64,000 bases of DNA, taken from the NCBI GenBank assembly GCA_002102555.1, contig MCFL01000040.1, positions 124,001-188,000 of the forward strand, read 5' to 3'. Positions 41,611 to 54,300 of this stretch are shown here, piece after piece. Position numbers and translations under genes: made by a program. The notes below the pieces were generated by a model that worked only from the letters and a program-made list of their open reading frames with translations, was not told the origin of the DNA and did no database searches. The stretch's first letter is position 1. Every line of letters starts with the position of its first letter. The stretch is from Catenaria anguillulae PL171. Taxonomy: Eukaryota > Blastocladiomycota > Blastocladiomycetes > Blastocladiales > Catenariaceae.

Positions 41611-44600
41611 ATGGCCCCGTCATCGGCGAAACAGCCCTTGCTGCCGGATTCTCGGGCCAGTGCTTCCGTGACATCCGGCCTTGATTCCGCCAAATTAAAC
41701 AGCCAACAACGGGTTCGTGATGGTTGCATTCTGGAAGTGCACCTACAGTACCACTCACACACAGGTAACACATTCATCATGACTGTTTTAGCCGACGTGG
41801 AAACTCGTTGTTACGTTCACTGTGCCGATTCTCGCCTGTGCTGCTCTGTTTGCCACCTTATCCGGCTGGAGTACCACACAGGATGTGCGACCAAAGCCAT
41901 TGTCGGTGCGTGGCATGATCTTTTGAACCGCGTATCCCTTTTTTGTTGTTGCATGCGTTGTTGTGCCATGTCAAGTGAATAGCTGTGCCCGGCACGCAAT
42001 CGCCCGTGCCACATGTGACTGCGTTCATTTTCGGTGCGAGCAGCTTTGCACATCATGCACAGATGCATGGCACAAATTGAGCCGGCCACGATGATGATCA
42101 AAAATCACGAGCACAATGCTTGGATCGCTCGTCACGTGACTGGTCACACAGCTCCGTTTGCTTCATCATTTCCTCTTTTCTTTCCTTGCGCTTTCTCACA
42201 TCAAGCCTGACCGACCCATGACCCCTCGCAATGCATTATCCGTTCATGTGCTTCTACTGTCATCCACGTGTAGACGGTCAAATCCCCGGCCCTGTTTGCC
42301 ATTCCCGAAGAATGTTCGGGGCGAGGCATGATGGTCGTTGGCTCCAACCAGTGCTTGTGCGATATCGGGTACGCGGGCATCGACTGCAGCACATGGATTG
42401 GATTGGACGCTGAAGTGGATGCAGCACTCAAGTCGACGGATGTGGGATCGGATGGTGCGCATGGCTTCTTCCCTGTCTCCCAGACAGCAAAAAATGGGAA
42501 AGCGTCGGAGCTAACTTTCCACTCCAACTATCGACTATGACTATGTGACGTGATATAGCTCGCAAGGTGGCCATGTTCATCGACGCATACACGGCCGATG
42601 GCATCAAGATTGAAGACAACCTCAAGCTCGCTGCCCAAGTGCTCTCGACCACGCCCGACAATGTCCAACTCTTTGTGTACACGTCCATGCCACGCAACGT
42701 GGACGATTTGCGCAAGCAGTACCCTGGCCGTGTGACCATCAAGCCGTTTGCGCTCAAGCCCACCAACGCGCTCCAGGTGCAAGCTCGGTCACGCAAGGTG
42801 GCATCGACGCTGCTGGCCGAGGCAGGGATGGACTTGGTCTACTTTGACGCCAACTCGGGTGCCGGATACCATTACTTGGCTGGCAAGCAGCTCGGAGCGC
42901 GTTGCTCGCGGGCACGCGTCATTGTCGGTGTCACGCAGCGTGGAATCCAAGACAAGATGCTGGAATCGACGGGCATGGGTGCCAACAAGGTGGGCAGCAC
43001 CAGCGCGCTCAGTGATGTGTCGATTGCCATGGACCACTTCCGCGCGTCCATGCTCGAGCTGGCCGACAATGTCGTGTTCACGTCGGATCAAGTGCGTGAC
43101 GCCGAGCTCAAGCCCGCAACGGGTCGCCAGGTCGGTGTGTTGGCAGGCAAGGAGGCCAACATTCGCTCGATTCCACTGCTCTCATCGTCGACGCTCAGGG
43201 GCAACAAGCACGAGTTTGCCAACAACCCTGCGGGCACGCCCAACACGCCATCCGAATTCGTGTTTGTCGGATCGCTCAATGCGCAGAACGGGCTCATGGA
43301 GTTTGTGCGCGCGCTCGACCAGTTCCACTCGGTCATTGGCAAGGACCGCCAGTTCCGCGTCACGTTCTTTGACTTGCAGGACGGTACCAACACGGGCACG
43401 GACGAGGCTCAGCAGATTGATGGCCTTGCGCCCACCGAGTTCCTCAAGCAGCACCAGTTGCTATGGCCAGAGTTTTCCGTCCAAGTCAAGTCGGGAACCA
43501 TTCACCAGGCCGTGCAGCACATGATTGAACCTGGCACGGGGCGTGTGGCCATAGTCGGATCCAAGGTGTCGGCCAATGACATGAACGAGCTGCTTGTCGG
43601 GCATGTGCCGCTGTTGGTGCCGCGCGAACTCGAGATTGCCGCATTGGACGAGCTGACTGCCAGTATGGAAGGAGACGAGATGGACGAGGCCGACCAGGGC
43701 ATCATTCGCTTTTCACCCAACAATGCCGAAGACCACTCGATGGCGCTACTCAATGCACTGCGAAACGGTGTCAAGGCGCCGACGGCCCTTGCCCAAGGGT
43801 TGACCAAGCGCGGGACCGAGGCCGTGTCGGTTTTCGCGCAGCTCACCATGGCGGCGCGCCCTGCATGCAAAACGGCCGAGGACTTGCCGGTTGAAAAGGT
43901 GTCGGTGATTGTGTACCACGATCCGACAAAGACCAGCTTGGAAATGGTCAAGGACATTGTTGCCGAGCTTGAGCGCCAGCAAGTGGACGAGTATCGCCCT
44001 CTCGAGGTTGTGCTGGTGACAAGGCTGTCCAAGAACTCCAAGACCGTGAAGTACTTTGACGAGCTCGACGACATGTGGCAAGTACGTGGATGGATGGTGT
44101 TGCAACTTGCGGCCAATTCAAAATCTAGTTATCGCGACTTTGTTCGTGACGCGGCGCAACTGACCACGGGCGGGCTCATTGTCGTGATGCCGACGACGGT
44201 CATGCCAAAGCCACACATGGTTGCTTCTCTTGCACGTGCTGCAGGTGCTGCCGGTAACAAGGTCGATCTCCTTGTCGGTGACATTGATAATGTGCGCAAC
44301 AAGGTCACAAGGAACGCAGGTGCCTCAATTGACTCGTTGTCCTTGCCGCTCGTGGCGCCCGATATGCTCGCCAACCATGCCGGCATCGTCGCCATTCGCA
44401 AGTCGGTATTGCGCCTCGCTCCCGATGTTCTCGAACAATCCGTCGATTCGGCGTACTTGTCCGTTTTAGCGGCAAGAGCTAACGGCTTGCGTGCCATGTC
44501 GCTCGGCCAGTCAGTTGCGTGGGCAAATACACCCTCCTTGGATGCGCGCAGCCAAGACAAGGTCCAAGCCAAGGCGTTCAGCCTCATGTCGGGAAAATGG

Positions 44601-47600
44601 GCCACGTTGCAAGCCAGCGACCGCGCAGCCATGATGAGCGTGCTATATCGGAGGGCCGTCAACGATGCGGATGCACAACGGATTGCTCGCGCAGCTCAAG
44701 ATGAGGAAGCGGCGGCTGCCACAGCAACAGACACTTCGTCCGAGTCCACGTCGAGCACGGACACCTCCTCTAGCACGGATTCCACGTCGAGCACGGACAC
44801 CACGTCGAGCACGGACACCACGTCGAGCACGGACACCACGTCGAGCACGGATACCGCGTCGAGCACCGCCTCCTCGTCAAGTACGGATTCGCCGTCCAGT
44901 ACAGATTCATCGTCCAGCACGCAATCGACTTCGACCAGCGACTCGGCATCCTCGTCCAGCACGGACACCACGTCGACCACGGATACCGCGTCGAGCACCG
45001 CCTCCTCGTCAAGTACGGATTCGCCGTCCAGTACAGATTCATCGTCCAGCACGCAATCGACTTCGACCAGCGACTCGGCATCCTCGTCCAGCACTCAATC
45101 CAGCTCCAGCTCGGACAGCATGTCCGCATCGACAACGTCGAGCGATAGCACAACATCAAGCAGCAGCACAGCCAGTGACGGCAGCTCATCGGCCAGCACA
45201 GCAAGCTCGAGCTCGACCTCGACCTCGACCTCGGCCAGTATGAGCGATTCAACATCGTCAAGTAGCTCAACCTCAACAACCTCGGATACATCGACGAGCT
45301 CCACCTCGAGCACAACACTGGGCAGCAGTAGTTCAACATCAAGCGAGACGACCGCCACCTCGAGCTCGACTTCCAATGAATCAACGAGCAGCAGTAGCAC
45401 GGCCTCGAGCGAGACGACAACTTCGAGCTCATCAAGCTCCAGCTCCGACAGCTCCATCACCACCGCGTCAAGTTCGTCTCCTTCTTCCAGCAGCACGACT
45501 GTGAGCGGAACGTCAACCACCTCAACCGGCAGCAGCAGCAGCACGTCGTTCGGCGGCGCAACATCAAGCACGACCTCCACCAGCACGACGACTTCGATCG
45601 AAACCCAAGTGGAAAGTTCAAGCGCCGAAACAAGCTCAACAGCATCCGGCGAGGACAATTCAAGTACTGCCACTTTTGGCACGACCACGTCAATGCCCAC
45701 GTCAACATCTGAGGGTGCGCATCGTTGAGATCCCAATTGCTTGATAAACATATCACTCACACTTTGCTGCGACAGAGCCGACCACAACCTCGGAAGAGCC
45801 TCCTTCTTCGTCGTCGTCCGCCTCATTTTCATCGTCGTCATCGTCTTCAAGTGAGAGGACAGCCGAAGTCACCCGGACGGTTGTGCCAGTGCCCACAGCC
45901 ACGACGCCTCAAGTTGGAGCGACCGTTACAATCCCAGCTGGTCCTCCCGAGCCCACTGCTGTTGCGCCGTTGCTCCTGATTGATGGTCCCACTCTTTTGT
46001 CCAACTGTGACACGGATCCCGTTTTCCTGGATTTGAGCGGCAGTGGTGGTGACGATTTGACCTTCAAGGCCGAGTACCTGGGGTCCGATTCCGAAATCTC
46101 CACGGCATTCACGGAGCGGTTTGGGTCCACGTCATTCCCTGATCCGTTCTTGATGCTCGACGCTGAATGGGTGACAGTTGCTGCTCCGCTCCAAGTGCGC
46201 ATCACGGCCATCGAGTCCGAGTCGCAATACCAGACCCAGTACCAGACGCAGAGGACCATCACAATCACACGGTCCAACGATGCCGTGCCCATTGCTCAAC
46301 AATCGACGCCGATCCAAGTGGTTGGCTTGCAAGACGGTGTTGCCCAAGACGTCGTGGTCTCGTTCCCGGCGTGCTCGACCATCAATGTGACCCAAGTGAC
46401 GCTCGCCTACAACTGGCGCCTGTTCAACGCTGCCAACGAGGTGGAAGTCGACATGACGACGCTGCCCAACTTGGCGGGCCGCACCACGTCCCAGGTCTCG
46501 TTTGGCACGTCGACGCTCAACTATGGCAGCTACCTTTTGCGGGCCTATGTGACGTATGCGTCGAGCACGGTGCAGTCCAACTCGCTGATCCAGATTGTTG
46601 CTGGTGACTTGACGGCCAACGTGAACGGTGGCAACTACCAAGTGGTGACGGTTTCGCAAGCCAACACGCTCAGCGTGACCATCACGGACCCCGACTCGAC
46701 CGAAGCCCGTCCGCGGACCTATGTCATTTCGTGGTTGGCGTGCGCAATTGACGGCACTGCGTGCACGGTGCAAGCCAACACGGCGACCTATGTGGTCCCC
46801 GCCAACACGATCCCGTCGGGCCAGGGTGCCGTTTACGTTGTGCTTGTGACGGACGCCAACAATGCCAACCGGATTGCGGTCGACGGCGTGTACTTGGAGG
46901 GAACCACCGTTGTTGTGCCCAAACTCAAGCCCGGTCGCTTCCCCGAGACGCCCACGGTCTCTGCCAAGGATGACACGATTGTGTGGGTGGATGCGTTTGA
47001 TGCGTCGACCAATGACGAGATTTTCGGCGATTCGTACCAGTGGTCCATTTCGCCCCGGTCGGCCGTGACAAACGTGCAATTGACTGGCCCAACGACGGAT
47101 CCGTTCTACATTGCCCCCGCTGGCTTGTTTGCTGCCGGTGCCGACGTGACGCTGCGGTGCACAGTGACGGTCGGGTCTGCCTCGGTGTCGGCCGATATCC
47201 GTGTCCAGTTTGCCGGCTTGCCAGCTGGTGGGTCTCTGCGTGTGCTCAACGACAACACCAACCTTGCCAATGGTGTCGGTCAAGCGTTTGCCCACACTTT
47301 CAGGTTGTCGACGACGGGCTGGAATGGCGGTGCTCAGCCGTACGGTTACTCGTTTGGATTCACCACGTCGGTCAACAATGAAGAAGAAGACAACTTCTTG
47401 TCGTTCCTTTCGTCGTCGTCGTCCGTGACGGGTGTGCGCTTCCCGGCAACGGCCACCAAGGCGTGGGTCATTTTGACAGACAATGTCGGTACTGAAGTGC
47501 GCGTCAACCAGACCTTGACCATTACCCGCCCGACGGGTCAGACTGTGGCACAAGTGATTACCGCTGCAAACACTCAAGTCTCGACGATTCGCGCCACGAT

Positions 47601-48804
47601 ATCGTCGAGTTCCGAGGCGGCGCTTCTCCAAATCGGTGCCTTGCTCGACTTTATCGACTTTGATGCCTTGCCAGCGACGCCCTCGGCCAGCGAGCGTGCC
47701 CAAATCATTGCCATGCAGAACCAGGCCAATGCGTGGCTCAACCAGATTGCCACGTCGCGCGGGACTGTGGATGCTGGATTCGCTGCTCGCTCGGCGTCCA
47801 TGCTGACCAACATTGATCTGGGTGCCGTTTCGAGCGATGCGACGCAATTGACCAACACGCTCAACTTGCTCACGTCGACCATCAACGGTGCGGCGGTTGG
47901 CAAGGGTGGCAAGGCCGTGTCTGCGGATCCCAAGGTGACTGGGCAAATGGCCGGCGTGGTTGACGACTTGCTCGACCGGACCTTTGCGAGCCAGCCCACT
48001 ACATTGCGTCGTCGCGACGATGCCCACTCGCCGCTGCGTCGCCGTCAGGTCAACACCGAGACGCAGTTGCGTTCGTCGGTGGCCGGGCTCTTGCAAGGTT
48101 CGGTTGCCGGTGACACGTGCCGGTCCTCGGGTGTTGCCCGCACGGTCACGAGTCGGACTGGGTCCTTCTTGGGCAACGTGCGTCGCATTTCGCCCACGGC
48201 CAACACGAGTGGTGACTCTGCGCGTACGGTCGGCAACTTTGTGGCCACGCTGCCCGCTGTCGGCCTCCCTGCAGGCTCGTGCTTGGACTCGCACATGGTT
48301 CAATGGCGTCAAGCACGCAACTCGCAGGTCGCATCCAACAAGATTGTATCGCGTGGTGTGCTTTCCGTCAACACGTACAACTCGGGCAGTACCTCGGCCG
48401 GTCCCAACGTCTCTTCACGCATCTTGCGGTTTGAGTCGAGCAACTTGCTCGCCCTGCCCGCAAACCACCGTGCTGATTGCGTGGCGTTTGTGGGCGACGC
48501 GTGGGGGACAAATGGGTGTACAACCGTCAGTCGTACGAGTGGCTCGGTGACTTGCGATTGCCCCATGTCCGCCTCTGAATTTGCAGTTCAAGCCGTACCC
48601 GTGACAACTGGGACAACCACCACAGGTGGTGGTGGTGTGACGGCCACGGCGACGGGCACAGGTACAGGCACGCCGACACCGACACCGCCGGCCGAGGGCG
48701 GGTCCAATGCTGGAGCGATTGCTGGAGGTGTGGTTGGCGGTGTGGTTGGTGTTGGTGCGATTGGCGGTGGGTTGGCGTACATGCGCAAGCGCCGTGCTGG
48801 CTAA
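41611..48804 (+). CDS. GT4/GT2-like glycosyltransferase - mucin linker - REJ - GPS membrane fusion protein
   Basis: Five exons: 41611-41712, 41792-41905, 42274-42454, 42559-45714 and 45776-48804. All junctions are GT-AG and keep frame; predicted length is 2,193 residues. Order: cytosolic tail 1-38; signal anchor about 39-58; EGF-like cysteines 86, 99, 101, 110; GT4-like module about 134-575 (F-V-F-V-G-S-L-N-A-Q-N-G block); GT2-like module about 577-820, opening V-S-V-I-V-Y-H-D; Ser/Thr-rich linker about 850-1220; REJ region about 1260-1800 (Y-N-W at 1396-1398, N-G-G, D-P-D-S); GAIN-like region ending in a GPS-type motif with Cys 2086, 2099, 2111, 2113 and Trp2094; membrane helix about 2162-2187; basic tail. 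The GT2 acidic metal site is replaced by M-P-T-T-V-M (676-681), and the GPS His-Leu-Thr cleavage triad by M-S-A, so both may be inactive. It could be two adjacent genes, but the downstream half has no start or signal peptide. The 368-nt second intron is the least certain junction. Confidence 0.75.
44748..44855 (+). repeat. Six 18-bp units coding T-S-S-T-D-T
   Basis: Six tandem 18-base units (consensus ACGTCGAGCACGGACACC, four almost perfect) encode the start of the Ser/Thr linker in the fusion gene. In-frame unit length means copy-number change would keep the frame. Confidence 0.85.
44850..45094 (+). repeat. Direct duplication of 113 bp with a 132-bp period
   Basis: Bases 44850-44962 recur without any difference I can see at 44982-45094. 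The period of 132 is a multiple of three. It lies in the Ser/Thr linker and looks like a recent slippage or unequal-exchange event. Confidence 0.85.
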
Positions 48805-49201
48805 GGTTGTTGGCCACCTCCAACTGGTTCTTGTGAGATTGTTGTATTTTCTGTTGATGTCTCGTATTGTCGTTCTTTATGACCGTATTGGCGCACTCGC
48901 GGTTTGTCGTCGTACCTGACTTTTGCTCTGCTAAGATTGCTCTGTCTCTCTCTGCCATGTTTTTGTCCTTTCTCGGCTTCATGAAAACGAAGACTTTCTT
49001 ACCTCTGTGTTCAGAACTGTGCTTGGGCTGGGCACAGCTCGCCAGTCTTGGCGGACATGACGATTCCTGCCGTGTTGAAACTTGAAAGGCGATAGTCACC
49101 GAATCAAAACGAACGAACGAATACAGGAAAGTTACATGAAAAGGCCTGCAACAAAACTACCTCACATACATGATGCCCACTTGATTCTCAAGGGCATCCG
49201 G
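48805..49201. other. Convergent 3' ends of the fusion gene and prohibitin
   Basis: About 400 T-rich bases after the fusion stop. No gene is supported. Confidence 0.5.
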
Positions 49202-50146
49202 TTACACGCGCAAGTTCAAGAGCATTCCCGGCCCGCCCGCAGCGGCAGCCCCACCCTGTGCAGCGCCACCATGTGCGCCGCTGCTCGGCAAGTACGTGAC
49301 GTTGGGCGAGTTGGCCAAGATCTGGGCAATGTCCCTGGCGGCCTCGATGCGGCGGAACTCGACAAGTCCTGGGCCGGCCTTGCCCAAGGCATTGGAAATG
49401 ACCTCGGCAGCTTGAGCGTTGCCTTCGGCGCGGATAATGGCGGCTTGCATTTCTTGCTCGGCTTTTTCAACGACAAACTTGGCGCGCTCGGCTTCTTGCT
49501 GGGCAATTTGCTTTTGCTCGACGGCAGAGGTGAAGTCTTTGCCGAAAGCGAGATGGGTCTATGGGCAAATGTGCGGGTAGGTGGTGAACATGAGGTCGAG
49601 CAAGATTGAGTGTGCGTGCGACATATGTAAACATACGATGGAAACGTCCTCAAGCGAAATGTTGAAATCCTTTGCCCTCAAGTGCAACTCCTCGCGAATG
49701 CGTTCCGACACCAATTCACGCTGGGTAATGAGCTCGCTGGCATCAAAACGAGCCACAATGGCCTTGAGGACTTCATTGCCAATACTGGGCAGCACGCGCT
49801 CATCGTAGTCGGGGCCGAGCGTCTGATGCAACTGGGGCAACTTTGCCACGTCGGGCTTGTGCAGGACGCGGAGCGTCAAGCTGACCATTTGCATGTCGCG
49901 GGACCCCGTGGTCGTGGAGATGTTGCGTGGGCGAGTGCGCACGTCGTAGATGATTGCGCGCTGCAGCCACGGAATCACAAAGTGAGTGCCCTCGCCAATG
50001 ACTTCTTGGCGCACACCCTTGAGGCGATCGAAAATCACGGCACGCTGGCCGCCGGAGACATCAAACATGGAGGCCTGTGCCAGGGAGGCGGCGGCACCCA
50101 AGGTGACGGCGAGCGTAGTGAACCGGTCGATGATGCGGGAGGCCAT
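49202..50146 (-). CDS. PHB1: Prohibitin, PHB1 type
   Basis: Two exons, 50146-49637 and 49558-49202 (intron 78 nt, donor GTATGT, phase 0), encode 288 residues, the usual PHB1 length. A hydrophobic N-terminal segment (about 10-30) would anchor it in the inner mitochondrial membrane. The PHB/SPFH core follows with [10 protein letters not shown] and R-T-R-P-R-N-I, then E-D-V-S-I-T-H-L-A-F-G-K across the splice and the coiled-coil region [16 protein letters not shown]. It would form ring complexes with PHB2 that stabilise inner-membrane proteins and m-AAA protease. The C-terminus has an unusual Gly/Ala-rich insert (about 260-282) before L-L-N-L. A PHB2 partner is not in the window. Confidence 0.95.
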
Positions 50147-51348
50147 GTTGGACTTTGCTTGCGATAGACGACGATGTGTTTGGGGATCACAGCGAGTCAG
50201 GATCGGTGAATGTCGGAGGTGGAGACAACAAGAGAGTGGGTGGGTGGGTCAAGGCAGACAGACGGCGCAAGTGCAAGTGTCGGCGGCGGATCGGTCTGAA
50301 GATGACACTATGATTTGCGGAATGCGGGCAGTGCGTAGTATCGTTGCTGGTCAATACGTGGCATTCATGGCGACCGTGATTGGGATTACGGATCAGAAGG
50401 AGTTGGAATATTGAATGATGTAACCATCGTTAGTCAGAGTATGGAAGGGTCTGGGAAGGGCTATGGAATGCAGTCACGAGCGCCGTTTTGATGGGACGCC
50501 GATCGAATCGCCCACTGGTCCCACTGGTGTGTCCAAGGCAAGTCCCAGGCAAGCCCAAGCATCTGACAGAGTCCCATGACCCATGACCCAAACCAGCATG
50601 CAGCACAAGTAGACAAGGAATCGAGTCGCGCGGTTGGCAGAGTTCAATTTTAACGGCAGAGAGGCAGGTGCGACTTGAAGTAACTTGTCCGCCAGTATAC
50701 ACATATCGAGCTGTGATTGATCTTGCGCAACTGCTATATACATGAACAGACGACGTGGGTCGGCCTGTCGACGTGACCAAAAGCGCAACAGCAGCGAAAT
50801 CAACGAGTATGGGAATCCAACTGAAATGGACGGCCGCGGGAACAGGAAAGAGTCTGACCATTGCCATGAGCAATACATCACGAACGAGCTCGGTAATCGA
50901 ACCTATAACCAGAACATTGAAACAGCGGTGATTCTCTTGCACGATTTCGGCTCGGAGACTCGAGAATGTTCGACAAAGCCGTGGTAGCAATGAACCCCCA
51001 GCAACGTTGGTTTGATCACAATTTGGGATGCGGCGTTTGGGGTGTTGGCAATGTATCTGCCTTGGCTCTGGTGTGATGCAGCGACCGAAACTATGTCTGT
51101 AAATGAAGGACGAGGGAAACGAGGGCAAAAGAATGAGTGACTCGTCTTGAAGACAAGACGTGTTGCAAAAGAACCCTCACTTACTTCATTGCAGCACGAA
51201 AGTGTTGAAATGCAACATGATAGATCAGAACTTGAAGAGCGTGAGCTCGCTCGGACGTTACCAAAAAGAATATAAGTCAAGGAAAGCATGAACGGGGAAA
51301 GGTGCCGCAACAACAACGACGAGAGAATCGGGTTCAACATGAGCAGAA
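50147..51348. other. Intergenic, no gene supported
   Basis: About 1.2 kb. The longest open frame (232 codons, minus strand, 51128-50430) has no coding bias, mixed low-frequency codons and no motif, so I do not call it. The left part is the prohibitin upstream region. Confidence 0.45.
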
Positions 51349-54300
51349 TCACTGCACCCAGCCATCCACAACCTCGGGAATCGAGCACAGCGTCAACACA
51401 TTCCCCTCACCAGCGCCCTCACATTTTGCCCTGATGCCAAACTTTGCCCGATTGCCCTCCTCCAAGTACACCGTCAACCCGCCATCCCGCTCGTCGTACT
51501 CGTGAATCCAGAAATCCGTGAAACTCGTCTCCTCGTTGGGCCACGTCCACTTGTTTGTCGCACTCACCTGCGCGTTCTCGGTCAACCAATCTGCGCCCCA
51601 CATCTCGGGATCTTTGGTAATCGGCCCATCAAAGTCCACAGGGTGATCCACATCGGTCACGACCCGCTCATACACCCTGACATGCAGCCCAAAGGTGACC
51701 ACAATGGTCGCCTCCCTGCCCACGTCCCGCCCGCGCACATGCACAAAGAACCGGCGAAACATGAGCGTCCTCGGCATCTGCTCCACGAGATGCCACCAGT
51801 CGTGCACAGCCAGCATGCGTGTAAGCATGCCTGACGAAAACAGCGGCGGTAAGTTTTCCAGATCGCTCAACGTCACGGGCGGCGCGCGTGACACTCGTGC
51901 AGACAGGTATGCGCGGCCACTGGGCCAGCCCTGGCCCATGAGCTCGAGCGGGTTGAACATAGGCACGCGCGTCAGCGGCACGCCTGCGGGGATGCCGACC
52001 TTGACGGCCACTGCGTCGATACACGCCTTGATCAGGTCCGCACCGAAAAAGCCCGGATCGCCCTTGGCCAAATGCTGCACACACCATGCGTGATGCTTGT
52101 GGAGCTGCGCGGCCAACGCACGTGAAATGAGCATGCCGCCACCGGCACCCGCCATATTGCCGTGCGTCCGCTGCCGGTCCTTGCTCTCCGACACCTCGCC
52201 CATGTACACATAGGTCTGCATCGGGTCCACATCCAACGACGTGACGAGCGCCTGAACTTGTCTCGGGAACCAAACGGTCCCCTCTGCGCCCAGGGCAAAC
52301 CACTGGACGTCCTCGGGGCTCGTATCGTACATGTGCACGAGCATGTGGAACGCCATGAGTTTCCAATCGCCACCCAGGATCACAGGATAATGCGTACTGC
52401 CCGTTGCATTCATGTAGGCGTGCATGAGGTACGACTGTACGCCGTACAAACCACGCGGGTCGTCGGCGTGTGACCAGTAGATGCGCAGGTGCACGTCCGA
52501 GTGTGCGTTCGGATCGGCAAACGTCTGGTACATGGCAATGTATCGGTGAAGCGCAGTCGGCGAGCCCGTGTTGCCGAATCGGACGTGGTGCCTAAGCGAA
52601 AAGTTGGCGTGGCGGGCAATCGGTTGGCGGTCCCATTTGCGGCGCGGCCATGTGGATAGCGGAGGCAACGTTGCAACGATGTTAGTATGGTCGGTGGCGG
52701 GGGCCGTGACCGAGTCCGAGTCGACGGCAAAGACTTTGGCGGCTTTTTGCCCGATATGTGACGGGCCGGGGAGTGATGGGTCAATGCGCAGTGTGAGGTC
52801 GTAGTGGAGCGGCATGGAGCGGTCCCAAGAGGACCATTGGCGACGTGAGGCGCTGGGACTCCTAGTTTGCACAGATGGCGTGACGCCAGTCGGAGTTGGC
52901 GGTGATGCCGGTGAGTTGGACGAGGGCATGGCGATGATGAGAGCAAGCGACAGCGTCAAGGCCGCAAGGACGAGCACCGACTTGCTGGATCCGGCGGTTC
53001 TTTCCGTGTGCGAATGCTTGCCCGCCACCTTGCTTGTCGTCGCTGAATGAATCAACGCAGGCTCCAACCCGCTCCTTGCCTTGACCAGGGCATGCACCAC
53101 GACCGCAAACGTTCCACAGTAGACAGCCTTGAGCATAAACGGCGACACGTCTGTGATTCCAAACACAATACCGGCTGCGAGAAAGGTTCCGGCGTCGCGA
53201 AGCAGCTCAACTGCGGCTGGAGGAATCACGGAGGGAGAGGCGAGCAGTGACGTGTGGACTGTTGGATCGAGCGAGACGGTGGCCGAGTGGTCGAGTGGAT
53301 GGTGCCGCAAAAATGTAGCGCCGTGGATGGCGTACTGCGTCAAGAAGTGGGCGACTGTAGCAAAGACGACAAAGCCCAGCACTTGCAAGGCTGGGAAGTT
53401 GCCAGTGAATCCATTGTTTGCCGGTGATGGTGACGCGGAGGATGACAGCGAGAGGACAAGCAATAGAGCGAACGCGGCCTGTACATTACATGGGCAAGGA
53501 ATGCTGAGTAGGTATCCAAGCATACATGGGATGCAGTAGCTCAGCACAGGTCAATACGTACCAAGGATTGAACCGCCTTGACAAACATCTCTTGCCCGCC
53601 CATCATGATCGTTGAACTTGGGCGATCGCATGCCAAAATCGACGTGGCGAGCAAGTCGCGCGAGGTCCGTCTTGCGAGTCCCACGCCTGCCAATGACATG
53701 GCCGTGTAGACGGAAATCTTGGCAACATCCACGGCCCCAGCGGCAAATGAGAGAGACGAGATCCAAGCAACACACGCAATACCTAGTGTAGCGATCAAGG
53801 GCAGTGACAGTGACAGCCCAGGGATGACCAGTGGCGTGATGGTTCAGAGCAGTCGGACAGCCAAGACTGGGGCGAGCGCGACTTGAGCAAACTGCAAAGT
53901 GCTCGAGACATTTTGAAAGACTAGATTTGATAGCGCAAGTGCGACAGCGGTGGAATAGAATGCGTAAAACGGTGACATCAAGAGCATTGAAAGCGCCGTG
54001 AAGGCGTCTGACAAGCCAGAATCAATCATTGTCGACAGTGCGAGTTTTGCGAGTCGTCGAAGCGTACTCGGTGCGAGCATGTCGTCACCGGTCCCTGATG
54101 CTGATGAGGACGGCTCGTCGTCGTGAATGCGCTTGGCCGAGTAGTCTGGCCGCAACCATGCCATCAAGCCAGATACTAACAATGACCCGATCCCCACGGC
54201 CAGCTGATCCAACGCTGCCAAGTGCAACAGTCCTATCCGCGTGTACTGAACGTTTCCCGCGCCTTTTCCGTTGAATGCTGCTGCTGCTGCTGCCTGCTCA

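Noticed and set aside
44748-45700. Regular repeats that might suggest a CRISPR array or satellite
   Set aside because: Repeats are contiguous, in frame and code for Ser/Thr; no unique spacers of constant length, and the context is eukaryotic.
46132-48312. 726-codon minus-strand frame rich in Arg, His and Gly
   Set aside because: Antisense of the REJ region; Arg/His/Gly-rich composition is typical of reversed GC-biased codons.
50430-51128. 232-codon minus-strand frame upstream of prohibitin
   Set aside because: No antisense gene explains it, but codon use is unlike neighbours and no domain is visible; treated as chance.
53757-53860. A short intron removing the TGA in the GT31-like gene
   Set aside because: The only AG acceptor (ACTAG) needs a phase-1 donor; all GT dinucleotides upstream are phase 0, so splicing would shift the frame.
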